The notes beneath the pieces are model-generated. The model was not told the DNA's origin and did no database searches. It saw nothing but the letters and a program-made list of their open reading frames with translations. From JBBQXK01 sp038251625 (GTDB lineage Bacteria > Pseudomonadota > Alphaproteobacteria > Rhodobacterales > Rhodobacteraceae), in the NCBI GenBank assembly GCA_038251625.1, contig JBBSBE010000004.1:1-64000 (forward strand): a stretch of DNA of 64,000 bases, in the 5' to 3' direction. Shown here one piece after another: positions 35,839 to 45,150 of the stretch. How positions within the stretch are numbered: the first letter of the stretch is position 1; each line of letters begins with the position of its first letter. A program made the position numbers and the translations under genes.

Positions 35839-36688
35839 GCTCTTACCTCTCGTTGCGATCTCGCGGGAAATCGTTTTGACCTTACGTTACCCCGTCACCC
35901 AGCGCCGGCAAATGCAAAGGCGCCTGCCAGCCAGACTTGTGTGGATGGACTGGTGTAGCAATAACCGAACAGCGGATGGAGCAGTATCAACGCAACTTTT
36001 TTCGCTCGCGTACACAGCCGTCTGACCTGTACGGACGGGCGCTTCACTTCGCCAAGCATCGTCAGACAAAACACATCCAGTGTCCATCTACTGCCGTGCG
36101 CTTCTCGTTTCCAGCACAATTCCCTTGCTTGTCCAGTCACCACAAGGAAGCGCAGGGCGCAGGATGGAGAAAGCCCAAACTCTGGCACCACAAGGTCCGT
36201 TTGATCCGAATATGCCCGATCGCATTTTCAGGCGTCGGTTCCTGCACATTTCGATGGGGCTGCGGGAACTGGATGAAGGGGAACATCGCTATGCCTGTGA
36301 ACCCACGGCTTGATTTGACGCGGCAGAGCAGGCTTTGCCAAAACACCGGGATCACCAAGCTGGCGCTGGCTCGTGAAATCCAACGTATTTACGCTGTTGC
36401 CCCATATCCGGCCCCATCGGCATCGCCGCCGAGCCGGGTGACCCGCACATGTTTGATGCGACGCCGTGGAACCAACCTTGTGCGACCACGTTATCGCATC
36501 GTGGGCGATGCGCCCGCTGACAGACACACGTAGACACGCTGCCGGCTGAAACTTCTGCCACTGAGCACCCTGAGAGCCCGGCACCGCCTGTCGGCCTGCC
36601 CGAAATGAACATGGGAAACCGCTGCCTCCAGTCGCGCCGACCGTCAGAGCAAGGCCAGCAGAGCGAGGCCAAAAGAGCGAGGATAGTC
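35839..36688. other. Long intergenic region without a recognised gene
   Basis: 850 bp between divergent operons (molybdenum hydroxylase and GMC dehydrogenase). Open frames on both strands overlap without recognisable domains. The stretch about 36230-36500 is somewhat protein-like on both strands, but I cannot name a relative; it could be a decayed gene. GAGGATAG precedes the ATG at 36689. Confidence 0.4.
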
Positions 36689-37384
36689 ATGCCGCCAATC
36701 CCGATCCGTACCTCTCGCCGTGGTTTTCTTGCTGGCACTGCCGCCGGTGCGGCACTCAGCGTTCTTGCGTTTCAGGCCCGCGCAGAAGCCGCGAAAGCGG
36801 TGCCACTCGCCGAATACGCGCCGCAATACCTCAGCGCCTCCGAATACACCTTCGTGATGGCGGCCACTGCCCGTCTGATCCCGTCAGACGGTGACGGGCC
36901 CGGCGCGCTCGAGACCCGCGTTCCGGTGTTCATCGACCGCCAGCTTGCGGGCGATTTCGGCGCCGCTACCGATCTTTACATGGACGGGCCGTTCTACCCC
37001 GAAGCGCACCCGAACCTTGGGACCCAGACGCCACTGACCCCCGCAGAGATTTACCGCGAGGGTATCGCGACTTTCAACGCATGGTGCAGCGACACGCATG
37101 GAGCGGGTTTCGCCGATCTTGATGCGGCCACCCAGGACGCCGCGCTGGACGCGCTTTCGAAGGACAATGTTCCGCTGGACGCAAAGCTGCGCGAATTCTG
37201 GACGTTGATTTTGCAGAACACCAAGGAAGGCTACTTCTGCGATCCGCAATATGGCGGCAATGCCGGAATGGAATCCTGGGTTTACATCGGTTTCCCCGGC
37301 GCCCGGGCCAATTTCCATGAATGGATTGGTCGACCGGAAGCCTATCCGCTCGGACCCGTCGACATTGCTGGCGAGAGGGCCTGA
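36689..37384 (+). CDS. GMC dehydrogenase small subunit (gluconate 2-dehydrogenase subunit 3 family)
   Basis: 231 residues. A Tat signal (TSRRGFLAGTAAGAALSVL, about residues 8-26) shows export of the folded complex. The mature domain with YLSASEYTFVMAATARLIP and VYIGFPGARANFHEWIG belongs to the gluconate 2-dehydrogenase subunit 3 family, the small chaperone-like subunit of membrane-bound GMC dehydrogenases. The flavoprotein, which lacks its own signal, is probably co-exported with it. ATG 36689 places the twin-arginine motif correctly. Confidence 0.88.
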   Translation: MPPIPIRTSRRGFLAGTAAGAALSVLAFQARAEAAKAVPLAEYAPQYLSASEYTFVMAATARLIPSDGDGPGALETRVPVFIDRQLAGDFGAATDLYMDGPFYPEAHPNLGTQTPLTPAEIYREGIATFNAWCSDTHGAGFADLDAATQDAALDALSKDNVPLDAKLREFWTLILQNTKEGYFCDPQYGGNAGMESWVYIGFPGARANFHEWIGRPEAYPLGPVDIAGERA

Positions 37385-37387
37385 CCC

Positions 37388-39157
37388 ATGGCACGCACCG
37401 ACCCAAAGAAGGACGTTGTCATCATCGGGCTTGGCTGGACCGGTGCGATCCTTGGCATGGAACTGGCGCAGGAGGGGGTGGATATCCTGGCCCTGGAACG
37501 CGGCTCGGACCGTGCGACGGTGCCGGATTTCCAATATCCCGAGGTGATTGACGAGCTGAAATACGGCATCCGCTTCGGCTTCATGCAAAAGCCGCGCAAG
37601 TCGACCCTGACGATCCGCCGCACGCTGGACGAGGTGGCGCAACCTTACCGCCGGCTTGGCTCATTCCTGCCCGGCGACGGTGTCGGAGGCGCCGGTATCC
37701 ACTGGAACGGCCAGACGTGGCGCCCCATGGAGGTTGAGTTACGTTTGAAATCCTATGTCGAGGAAACCTTCGGGGCCGCGACAATTCCTGACGGCATGAC
37801 CATTCAGGACTGGGGCGTCAGCTATGACGAAATGGAACCCCATTTCGACCGCTTCGAATACATGGCCGGGATCGCGGGCAAGGCCGGCAATATAAAGGGC
37901 GAGATTCAGGCAGGCGGCAATCCGTTCGAGGCACCCCGCAGCCGCGATTATCCGATGCCCCCGATGAAGCAGGGCGTCGATGCGCAGATGTTTGCCAGGA
38001 CCGCCTCGGCGATGGGGCTACATCCGTTCCCGCGTCCGGCCGCCAATGCAACCCAAGCCTATCTCAATGAATACGGAATGCAGCTTGGCCCCTGCAATTA
38101 CTGCGGCTTTTGCGAACGCTACGGCTGCCTCAACTACTCGAAATCCAGCCCGCAGACCTGCATCCTCGATGCGCTGAAGCGGATGCCGAATTTCAGCTAC
38201 AAGGTGAACTCGGAAGTCCTGAAAATCGAACTCGCCGAGGATCGCAAGACTGCGACCGGCGTGACCTATTTTGACGAGGCGGCGCAGGAAGAGGTGTTCC
38301 AGCCCGCCGATCTGGTGATCGTTGCCGCCTATTCGCTGCATAACGTGCACCTTATGCTTCTGTCAGGGATCGGCGCTCCTTGGGATCCGGTTCAGCAGAC
38401 CGGCACCACCGGCAAGAACTATTCCTACCAGATGACCGGCGGCACATCGCTGTTCTTCAAGGACGTGGTCTTCAACCCTTTCGCCGCTGCCGGATCGAGC
38501 GGCATCTCTATCGACGATTACGCGATCAGCCGGATCGACTTTGCCAAGGAAGGCTTCATCGGCGGCAGCTACATCACCGCAGGCATCTCGAACGGCCAGC
38601 CGATCCGCGGCATCCCACTTCCCAAAGGCACGCCGTCCTGGGGTGCCGGTTGGAAGCAAGGCATCGGCGACTGGTACGGTCATGCGATGTCCATAGGATC
38701 ACATGGGTCGAACATGGCCTACCGCGACTGCTGCCTCGACCTTGATCCGACCTACACCGACCGGCACGGGCGGCCACTGATGCGGATGACGTTCAACTGG
38801 AAAGACAATGACATCCGCATGACGCAGTTCATGCGCAGCAAGATCGAACCGATGGCCGAGGCGATGCAGCCCGACAGTTGGCAATCCTCGTACAAGGCCG
38901 AAGGCGCGCAGTACGACGTACGACCCTACCAGACCACACACAATGTCGGGGGTGCGATCATGGGCGCAGACCCAAAGACGTCATCGCTGAACCGGTATCT
39001 GCAGGCCTGGGGGCAGCACAACGTATTCGTTATGGGCGCATCGGCCTTTCCGCAGAACATCCAGTACAACCCGACCGGAATGGTTGGCGCGCTGGCCTAT
39101 TGGGCAGCCGATGCGATCCGCAAGGATTACCTGCCGAACCCACGGCCATTGGTCTGA
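37388..39157 (+). CDS. GMC-type FAD dehydrogenase, catalytic subunit
   Basis: 589 residues. FAD-binding motif VVIIGLGWTGAILGMELAQE near residues 10-29, GVGGAGIHWNGQTWRP after it, and the carboxy-terminal catalytic region THNVGGAIMGADPKTSSLNR followed by QYNPTGMVGALAYWAADAI. A cysteine-rich stretch CNYCGFCERYGC (about 237-248) lies where bacterial FAD-glucose dehydrogenases carry a [3Fe-4S] cluster, so the same may hold here. Gluconate, sorbitol, alcohol and glucose dehydrogenases share this fold; the substrate is not evident. The gene follows the small subunit by 3 bp. Confidence 0.92.
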   Translation: MARTDPKKDVVIIGLGWTGAILGMELAQEGVDILALERGSDRATVPDFQYPEVIDELKYGIRFGFMQKPRKSTLTIRRTLDEVAQPYRRLGSFLPGDGVGGAGIHWNGQTWRPMEVELRLKSYVEETFGAATIPDGMTIQDWGVSYDEMEPHFDRFEYMAGIAGKAGNIKGEIQAGGNPFEAPRSRDYPMPPMKQGVDAQMFARTASAMGLHPFPRPAANATQAYLNEYGMQLGPCNYCGFCERYGCLNYSKSSPQTCILDALKRMPNFSYKVNSEVLKIELAEDRKTATGVTYFDEAAQEEVFQPADLVIVAAYSLHNVHLMLLSGIGAPWDPVQQTGTTGKNYSYQMTGGTSLFFKDVVFNPFAAAGSSGISIDDYAISRIDFAKEGFIGGSYITAGISNGQPIRGIPLPKGTPSWGAGWKQGIGDWYGHAMSIGSHGSNMAYRDCCLDLDPTYTDRHGRPLMRMTFNWKDNDIRMTQFMRSKIEPMAEAMQPDSWQSSYKAEGAQYDVRPYQTTHNVGGAIMGADPKTSSLNRYLQAWGQHNVFVMGASAFPQNIQYNPTGMVGALAYWAADAIRKDYLPNPRPLV

Positions 39158-39164
39158 GGGGCGC

Positions 39165-40472
39165 ATGATGAACGGCTTCCTTCGCATCCTGTTCGTTGCC
39201 GCCGTGGTGATCGTTGGGGCATTTCTGGCGTTCCTCTACGTGCCGGTGCAGCGCACCCCGGCACAGACCACGCTGGCTGCCGATTACGTTCCGCCCAAGG
39301 GCGCGGGCGCATACACGATGCGGCTTGCGGATTGTGCGGCCTGTCATACCGCTGAGGGCGGTCAGCCATTCGCTGGAGGCCGCGCAATCGTCAGCCCGGT
39401 GGGGACGATCTATTCATCGAACATCACGCCCGATCTCAAAACCGGAATCGGTGCCTATACGCTCGCAGACTTTCGCGCAGCGCTTTACGACGGCATCCGT
39501 CCTGATGGCGCGCACCTCTACCCCGCCATGCCTTACGAGAATTATCGCAAGATAACCGAGCAGGATGTCCGCGCCCTCTATGCCTACTTCAAGGATGAGG
39601 TACAGCCGGTCAAGGCGATCAACCGCGGCAACGACCTTGCTTTTCCTTTCAATCTCAGTTGGGGTTTGCGGGCTTGGAAATGGGTCGCCCTGAGCGATCC
39701 CGGCTTTACCGCAAACTCCGCCAAGCCTGATCTGGCGCGGGGCGAGTATCTTGTCGAAGGACCCGGCCATTGCGGGGCCTGCCACAGCCCGCGCAATGTG
39801 GTGATGGCGCAAGCCGCACTGACCTCCAGCCGCGACGCATTTCTGTCAGGCGGTCGGATTGCCGGCTGGACCGCACCGCCCCTGCGCGGCGCGAAAAGTG
39901 CAATAAGGGGTTGGACGGCCAAGGACATCAGCCTGATCCTTGCGACGGGCCGCAACGTCCATTCTGCGATCAATGGCGAAATGGGTCTGGTCGTGCGCGA
40001 GTCAACCCAATTCTTCTCGAAGGCTGATCTGGCCGCAACGTCGGCTTACCTCGTCTCTTTGAACAAAGGGGCGACCGACGCTGCCGTGGATCTGGTAACA
40101 GACACCGAAAGATTGCTGATCTCTGCAAATCCGTCAATGGGTCTCGGACCGCGACTGTATCTCGACAACTGCAACGCCTGTCACTTCGCGAACGGGCGCG
40201 GCGCAGACGAAGTGTTCCCGGAACTCGACGGCTCGTCGCTGGTAACGGCGCAAAGCCCGACCGGACTGATCTCGATGATCCTGTACGGGGGCGAACTGCC
40301 ATCGACCGCCCAGCGGCCCGAGCGGTTGCGCATGCCGGGCTTCGGCAACCGGCTGAGCGACGACGATGTGGCCACGCTGGCGACTTTCCTGCGACAGGCC
40401 TGGACCAACAGGGCCGAAGCGGTCTCTTCTACGGCCGTCTCCGACCTTCGAGACAAGCGACAGGCCAACTGA
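39165..40472 (+). CDS. Triheme cytochrome c subunit of GMC dehydrogenase
   Basis: 436 residues with an N-terminal hydrophobic helix acting as signal/anchor (about 7-25). Three c-type heme sites are visible: CAACH (around residue 61), CGACH (about 205) and CNACH (about 340). Each cytochrome domain contains the expected downstream Met. Such subunits transfer electrons from the flavoprotein to ubiquinone or the terminal oxidase. Starts at ATG 39165 with GAGGGG upstream, 7 bp after the flavoprotein stop; a longer frame would overlap it by 70 bp. Confidence 0.92.
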   Translation: MMNGFLRILFVAAVVIVGAFLAFLYVPVQRTPAQTTLAADYVPPKGAGAYTMRLADCAACHTAEGGQPFAGGRAIVSPVGTIYSSNITPDLKTGIGAYTLADFRAALYDGIRPDGAHLYPAMPYENYRKITEQDVRALYAYFKDEVQPVKAINRGNDLAFPFNLSWGLRAWKWVALSDPGFTANSAKPDLARGEYLVEGPGHCGACHSPRNVVMAQAALTSSRDAFLSGGRIAGWTAPPLRGAKSAIRGWTAKDISLILATGRNVHSAINGEMGLVVRESTQFFSKADLAATSAYLVSLNKGATDAAVDLVTDTERLLISANPSMGLGPRLYLDNCNACHFANGRGADEVFPELDGSSLVTAQSPTGLISMILYGGELPSTAQRPERLRMPGFGNRLSDDDVATLATFLRQAWTNRAEAVSSTAVSDLRDKRQAN

Positions 40473-41246
40473 CCATCCGGCCGTCCGTTTGGATTGGTAT
40501 GCAGGTTCTGCCCCAAATGGAGCCATGTCCCCTCGTGTTCCCGCAAGGTGCAGGACCGCCCTGCCGCCAAGCCGGACACATGACACGAGAGCCGGATGGA
40601 TTCTGGCTCGGCTCTTGCTGAAGTCGCACAGGGATTGAATTTGCGTCCCAAACCCTGCTCCACCACGAAGCAGCAGATCCCGCTGCCTGCCCGCCAAAGA
40701 AGACTCCATCGGCCTGCCGATCGCAGACGTCAGACCGGGCCGCCCCGACGCCGTCCCTTACCGCGAAATGGCAAGTGGCGCCCTCAGCCCGCACCAGCTT
40801 GCCAACTTATTTGACCTGTACCTGTAATTATGCAGGACCAGCATGCACGGCTGCGGGTTCCCGGTCAGGGTTTTTGCGCATACGACCCAGTCAGGATTTG
40901 CGCGTCAGGCAATCTTGGAAAAAGGTTCCCCTACCTTCAAGGGCTTGGCGCGCAATCCGCTGATACTTCATTCAATCCCTGCCAAAGGGAATTTTGCGAC
41001 GGACACGAACAGATGACACGGTTTTCAGCATTCAATCAGTTCGCTTCTGACAGGCACGGCAGAGCCTTGTCCTTGCCGTGCCTGTCAGAAGCGTTCCTTG
41101 CGCCCTAGCCGCTGCAATGGCTGCGAAGACCGCGTTGCCAATCTGCGATCCCTTGGACGGCTCCGAGCGGGCTTTCGCCCGGGAAGCCGACGACGCGGGC
41201 GTTGTCCGCAGCGACCCCAATTAATTTACACTGTGGAGAATAGATC
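40473..41246. other. Intergenic region with long hairpin
   Basis: About 770 bp without a recognised gene. A perfect 20-bp inverted repeat is at 41042-41093. GGAG occurs 8 nt before the globin ATG at 41247. Confidence 0.5.
41042..41093. repeat. Perfect 20-bp inverted repeat (hairpin)
   Basis: Arms CGCTTCTGACAGGCACGGCA (41042-41061) and its exact complement (41074-41093), with a 12-nt loop. No T run follows, so a simple terminator is unlikely; it could be an attenuator, a mobile-element end pair or a protein site upstream of the globin. Confidence 0.85.
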
Positions 41247-41672
41247 ATGACCCCCCAACAGGTAGTTCTTGTTCAGCAAAGCTTTCAGGCGATCCAGCCG
41301 ATTTCCTCAACGGCCGGTGACATGTTTTACAGCATACTCCTGACCCGCAATCCCGACTTGCGGCCCCTCTTTTCAAACGCGGACATGACTGAGCAAAGCT
41401 CCAAGCTCATGGCGATGCTCGGCACCGTGGTCCTAAGCCTCAAGCGGCCCGAAACGATCCTGCCGGCTGTGCGTGCGCTCGGGCATCGCCACCGGGGATA
41501 CGGAGCGCAGGACAGACATTACGAGCAGGTCGGCAACGCTCTGATCGAGACGCTTTCCAACGGGCTCGGCACGTCCTTCACGCCAGACGTCAAGGCAGCA
41601 TGGCAGGCGGCCTATGCCCTTCTCGCGGGCGTCATGACGGACGCGCCAGCCCGGCCAGCAGCGCCGTCATAG
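41247..41672 (+). CDS. Single-domain bacterial globin
   Basis: 141 residues with the classical globin fold. The proximal histidine is expected in LGHRHRGYG around residues 78-86, followed by HYEQVGNALIETLSNGLG for helix G and FTPDVKAAWQAAYALLAGVM for helix H. It is like the hemoglobin part of flavohemoglobins (Vitreoscilla type) but lacks a reductase domain. Roles in this class include oxygen supply and nitric-oxide or nitrosative-stress defence. Positioned just before two unrecognised genes. Confidence 0.88.
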   Translation: MTPQQVVLVQQSFQAIQPISSTAGDMFYSILLTRNPDLRPLFSNADMTEQSSKLMAMLGTVVLSLKRPETILPAVRALGHRHRGYGAQDRHYEQVGNALIETLSNGLGTSFTPDVKAAWQAAYALLAGVMTDAPARPAAPS

Positions 41673-41851
41673 GCGGAACGCGCGGCGCCGCCTCTTGGCT
41701 CCGCATCCCAGCATACGCGCAAAAAACCAGTTTCACCTGGCAGAATACCCGGAAAAGCCCCGCAGAATACGATGGCCTGTCGCATCTCTCGCTGAACAGC
41801 AGACGCTTTTCTGACGGCACCCATCAGCGTTGACATGAACAGGATAGGCAA

Positions 41852-42658
41852 ATGGCTTCCAAGAAATCGTCCGCAGAATTGAAGCAAGAAGCAACCGCGC
41901 TGGAAAATCAGATCGCGGGTGCCCGCAAGAAGCCGATGAATTTTGCCTGGCTGATTTGCAAGGACGGTCTGGTGCTGGAAACCGACCTGAAGAAGGGCCC
42001 CGACGTTCTTTGGCGCAACGCCAAAAAGAACGGCGGCGGGCCGAAAGGGGCGCAAGGGCAGATCACGGTCTCTGGCAAGATGATCGAGCTTACTTGTGAC
42101 AGCGACGAGGTGCCTGCGCAGCTTCCCAAGCTTGCCAAGCGTTTCCTTTCGGAACGGGGGTTATCCTACAAAGTCGTGATGAAAACCCCGAGTGGCGCGT
42201 TTTCCGACGGTGAAGAAGATTCTACCGCCGATAGTCCGGACCATGCCGATATCCCGGTTGGCGCGGAGGCCGCGCACGAACCTGAACCAGTTCCCGCCGC
42301 AGAAACGGTTGGCGACGCGCCTGAAGCGGGCACGGCGCCAAAGGCCGCCGAGGACGCCCCCGGCGAGGATGCTCTGCGCGAGAGCCTCCTGAAAGAATTC
42401 AGGGCCATGTCAGACACGCTGGAAAAAGCCAAGCGGTGCCGGAACATGGGGGCCGCAAAAAAGGTGGCCGCGCTGGACAATCTCTTCCGGACCCAGATCG
42501 ACGTGGACGTGAGAAAGACGCGCGCCGCCCTGTCGCTGCTTGCCAAGACAGTCGAGGACGCCATCGCCTTTGGCGTCAAACAGGACCGCGCAACCCGGCT
42601 CAAACTGCTTGCCGGTCTTGAAACCGAAGTCGATGCCCTTCTTGCAGAATTTGCGTGA
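41852..42658 (+). CDS. Unrecognised three-part protein
   Basis: 268 residues, no signal peptide. Visible parts: a compact N-terminal region (FAWLICKDGLVLETDLKKGP and neighbours, 1-110), an acidic Ala/Pro/Glu-rich linker (about 115-180), and a C-terminal helical segment (185-268) with KRCRNMGAAKKVAALDNLFR and LLAGLETEVDALLAEFA. I do not recognise any family. It is followed after 39 bp by another novel gene in the same direction; shared acidic composition and spacing suggest a two-gene unit. Confidence 0.65.
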   Translation: MASKKSSAELKQEATALENQIAGARKKPMNFAWLICKDGLVLETDLKKGPDVLWRNAKKNGGGPKGAQGQITVSGKMIELTCDSDEVPAQLPKLAKRFLSERGLSYKVVMKTPSGAFSDGEEDSTADSPDHADIPVGAEAAHEPEPVPAAETVGDAPEAGTAPKAAEDAPGEDALRESLLKEFRAMSDTLEKAKRCRNMGAAKKVAALDNLFRTQIDVDVRKTRAALSLLAKTVEDAIAFGVKQDRATRLKLLAGLETEVDALLAEFA

Positions 42659-42697
42659 CAATCATCGCGCTGTTGGCGCCCTTCACCGAGGTGAGAA

Positions 42698-44857
42698 ATG
42701 CCTGATACCAATGTTCTTGAAAACAAGCTGGCGGGCGTCCGCGCCCTGTACGAGGAGATCTGCCTCGACGCAGACGAAGACGGCACGCGTGACGACGAGG
42801 AACTCGCCATTATCGACAGGGTGGAAAAGAAGATCGCCGAACTGGAAGCGATGATCGATTCGCAGCCAGACAGCGGAATGGAAGGACGAAGCCCCGACGA
42901 AAAGGAAGAGGATGCAAAGGAGGCCTGGCTGGAACTGTCCAGCGTCTATGCAAAACTTCTCCGGCTGCATACGAAACTTGAGAACGCGTTTTCGGAGCGC
43001 GCGGACGACCTCGACGCCTATCTACGGGCTATTTCTGCACATGTCGCCAGCAAGGATTGGGCGAGCGCCGTCAATCAGACGGTTCTTGCCGCAACATGGG
43101 CAGATGAAAATAACCTTTGGGATACAGATCAGGACGATCCGGTGATCGCCGATGATGAAGACGAAAAGAACGAAGACGAGGAGTCCGGCAAGCTATCGTG
43201 GGAAAAAATGTATGGCGATGAGGCCCTCGTCGACTACGAAATAATCCGGAAAGAACTGGAAGATCAGGGCAGCGAACACGCCGGAACGGTCGCCGAATAC
43301 TGTGAGGAGATAAAGGCTGCCGTCGCGGATGAGGACTGGAAGACCGCAATCACAAGAACAATCCTTCTGGAAGTTTACATCAGCGACAACAAAATTGATC
43401 CAATGGAATTCGAATACAAGTGGGGCGATCTTCGCGAGGACGTCGCGACACTCAGAGAGCTCTATAGCGCTGCGCGCGTTCAGGATGGCCTTCGCGACGA
43501 AGGTTTTCCTCAGGCTGATGCACTGCAAGCGTTCGTCAACAAGATGAACGCGGCGGAAGAGGCCCAGAACTGGCTGGAAGCGGTGGATCAATACAGATCC
43601 GGGAAAGCCTACGCCGACAAGCATGACCTGTGGAATGTGACTGGCGTATCCCCGTCCGATGATGAGGACGACGAAGACGAGGAAAAGGACGACGATGCCG
43701 CAAAACGCAGCTGGGAAAACTGGCAGTTCTATCATGAAAAAATTCGCAATCTCTATGACCAGCTCTCGCAGATCGAACATCCTCTTGCCGACAAACTCGG
43801 CGCCACCCTCGACAAGATTGATGAGGCCGCCCGGAAAGAAGAATACCGACGGGCGACCGATCTGCTTCTCGATGACGCCGGAAAATTCGCGGACGACCAC
43901 GACCTCTGGGACGCTGTCAAATCGGCAGACGACGACGAAAGCAACCTCTTACCGCGGACCACGCGGGACCAGATCAAAACGCTGAAGGACCTCTCTCGTG
44001 AACTCAATCGCATGGATCACGAAAAGGCCGGATCTTTTGCCGAGCTGGTTGTTCACATCCACGAAGAGGTGACAGATTTCAACAAGATCATTCCGACTGG
44101 CCGTGCCGTTCAGAAAGCCTGGGCCTTCGCTGACGCGCACAATCTGTGGGATGCCGTTCCTCCGCTGCCGAAGGGCGAAGAAGAAGCAATTTTCTGGGAA
44201 ACCAACGGCAAACTTTACAGAGAACTGAACGCACTTCATCGCAAGCTCGATGAGGCCGGGCATGAGGGGGCGGCGCGTCTTGGCGAAAAGCTCGCGGACG
44301 TCGACGCGGCCATCGGAAACGACCATTTCCACCTTGCCAGTATTCATCTGTCTGATGCAAAGGAACTGGCCGACGATCAGGATCTTTGGGACGAAGCGCC
44401 GCTATCAGACGACGAAGACGATGAAGGCGGCGAAAGCTTCCATCCTTCGACCGCGTCAATTGCAGGCACGGTCGGCCGGGGCGGAAAGAACCAGCCGGAC
44501 GATGTAATGACCATCCAGTTGCTCCTCAATCTAAAAGGCTCTTCACTTGATACGGACTGCTATTGCGGTCCGCGCACCATCGCGGCAATCGAGAAATTCC
44601 AAAAGGAAAGTTTAGGCTGGAACGACGGCTTGGTCGATCCGGGTGGCAAGACCTTCGGCGCTCTCACAGGAAAAGCCACGATTGATGACATCTCGGCAAA
44701 AGCTTCAGATGTTTTGCGAAACGTCTCGGGGACCGTGACAGATATCGCCGGGTCGCTTGTCGATGCCGTTGACGATGTCTTCGACGAAGCAAGCGGGTTC
44801 CTGGGCGGTCTGTTTGAGGATGACGATGATGAGATTGAAAAGAGGAAGAAAGGCTGA
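42698..44857 (+). CDS. Acidic helical-repeat protein with peptidoglycan-binding domain
   Basis: 719 residues, very acidic, no signal peptide or transmembrane helix. Six helical repeats of about 70-85 residues can be lined up at about 76-142, 168-235, 241-312, 338-405, 422-485 and 497-565. Most end in a 'yADxhdLWDa' element (for example NNLWD at 138-142, HDLWN, HDLWD, HNLWD, QDLWD) followed by Asp/Glu-rich linkers such as DDEDDEDEEKDDD (321-333). Residues about 592-658 (VGRGGKNQPDDVMTIQLLLN, CYCGPRTIAAIEKFQ) match the peptidoglycan-binding domain type 1. A C-terminal amphipathic helix follows. The repeat family is unknown to me. Confidence 0.8.
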   Translation: MPDTNVLENKLAGVRALYEEICLDADEDGTRDDEELAIIDRVEKKIAELEAMIDSQPDSGMEGRSPDEKEEDAKEAWLELSSVYAKLLRLHTKLENAFSERADDLDAYLRAISAHVASKDWASAVNQTVLAATWADENNLWDTDQDDPVIADDEDEKNEDEESGKLSWEKMYGDEALVDYEIIRKELEDQGSEHAGTVAEYCEEIKAAVADEDWKTAITRTILLEVYISDNKIDPMEFEYKWGDLREDVATLRELYSAARVQDGLRDEGFPQADALQAFVNKMNAAEEAQNWLEAVDQYRSGKAYADKHDLWNVTGVSPSDDEDDEDEEKDDDAAKRSWENWQFYHEKIRNLYDQLSQIEHPLADKLGATLDKIDEAARKEEYRRATDLLLDDAGKFADDHDLWDAVKSADDDESNLLPRTTRDQIKTLKDLSRELNRMDHEKAGSFAELVVHIHEEVTDFNKIIPTGRAVQKAWAFADAHNLWDAVPPLPKGEEEAIFWETNGKLYRELNALHRKLDEAGHEGAARLGEKLADVDAAIGNDHFHLASIHLSDAKELADDQDLWDEAPLSDDEDDEGGESFHPSTASIAGTVGRGGKNQPDDVMTIQLLLNLKGSSLDTDCYCGPRTIAAIEKFQKESLGWNDGLVDPGGKTFGALTGKATIDDISAKASDVLRNVSGTVTDIAGSLVDAVDDVFDEASGFLGGLFEDDDDEIEKRKKG

Positions 44858-45150
44858 CGTCAATTCCCGCACGAAACCGACCGGGGCTTTGGATGAACAG
44901 CTGATCCACCGGAACGTGATGTTCCGGCGTGTCAGGTTTGGCTCAGGGCATGAATGGCCATCGTCTTTCTGCGTGTTGCGGCGGCGGCGTCGAAAAGGGC
45001 AGGTGCGGCCTGGTTGCTTGGCCTCCCCAAAACATCCGCGGAATGTCACCTTTCGCCGGTCACAGCAGCGCTTGGTCTGCGGACAGACAGACGGATCACC
45101 CCGTCAGAAGGTTTCATCCGAAACTGCCATCCCTGCGGTCAGATCCGACG

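Noticed and set aside
35937..36533. Open frames in the 35839-36688 gap as possible genes
   Set aside because: Overlapping frames on both strands, no ribosome site, no domain; kept only as a possible decayed region.
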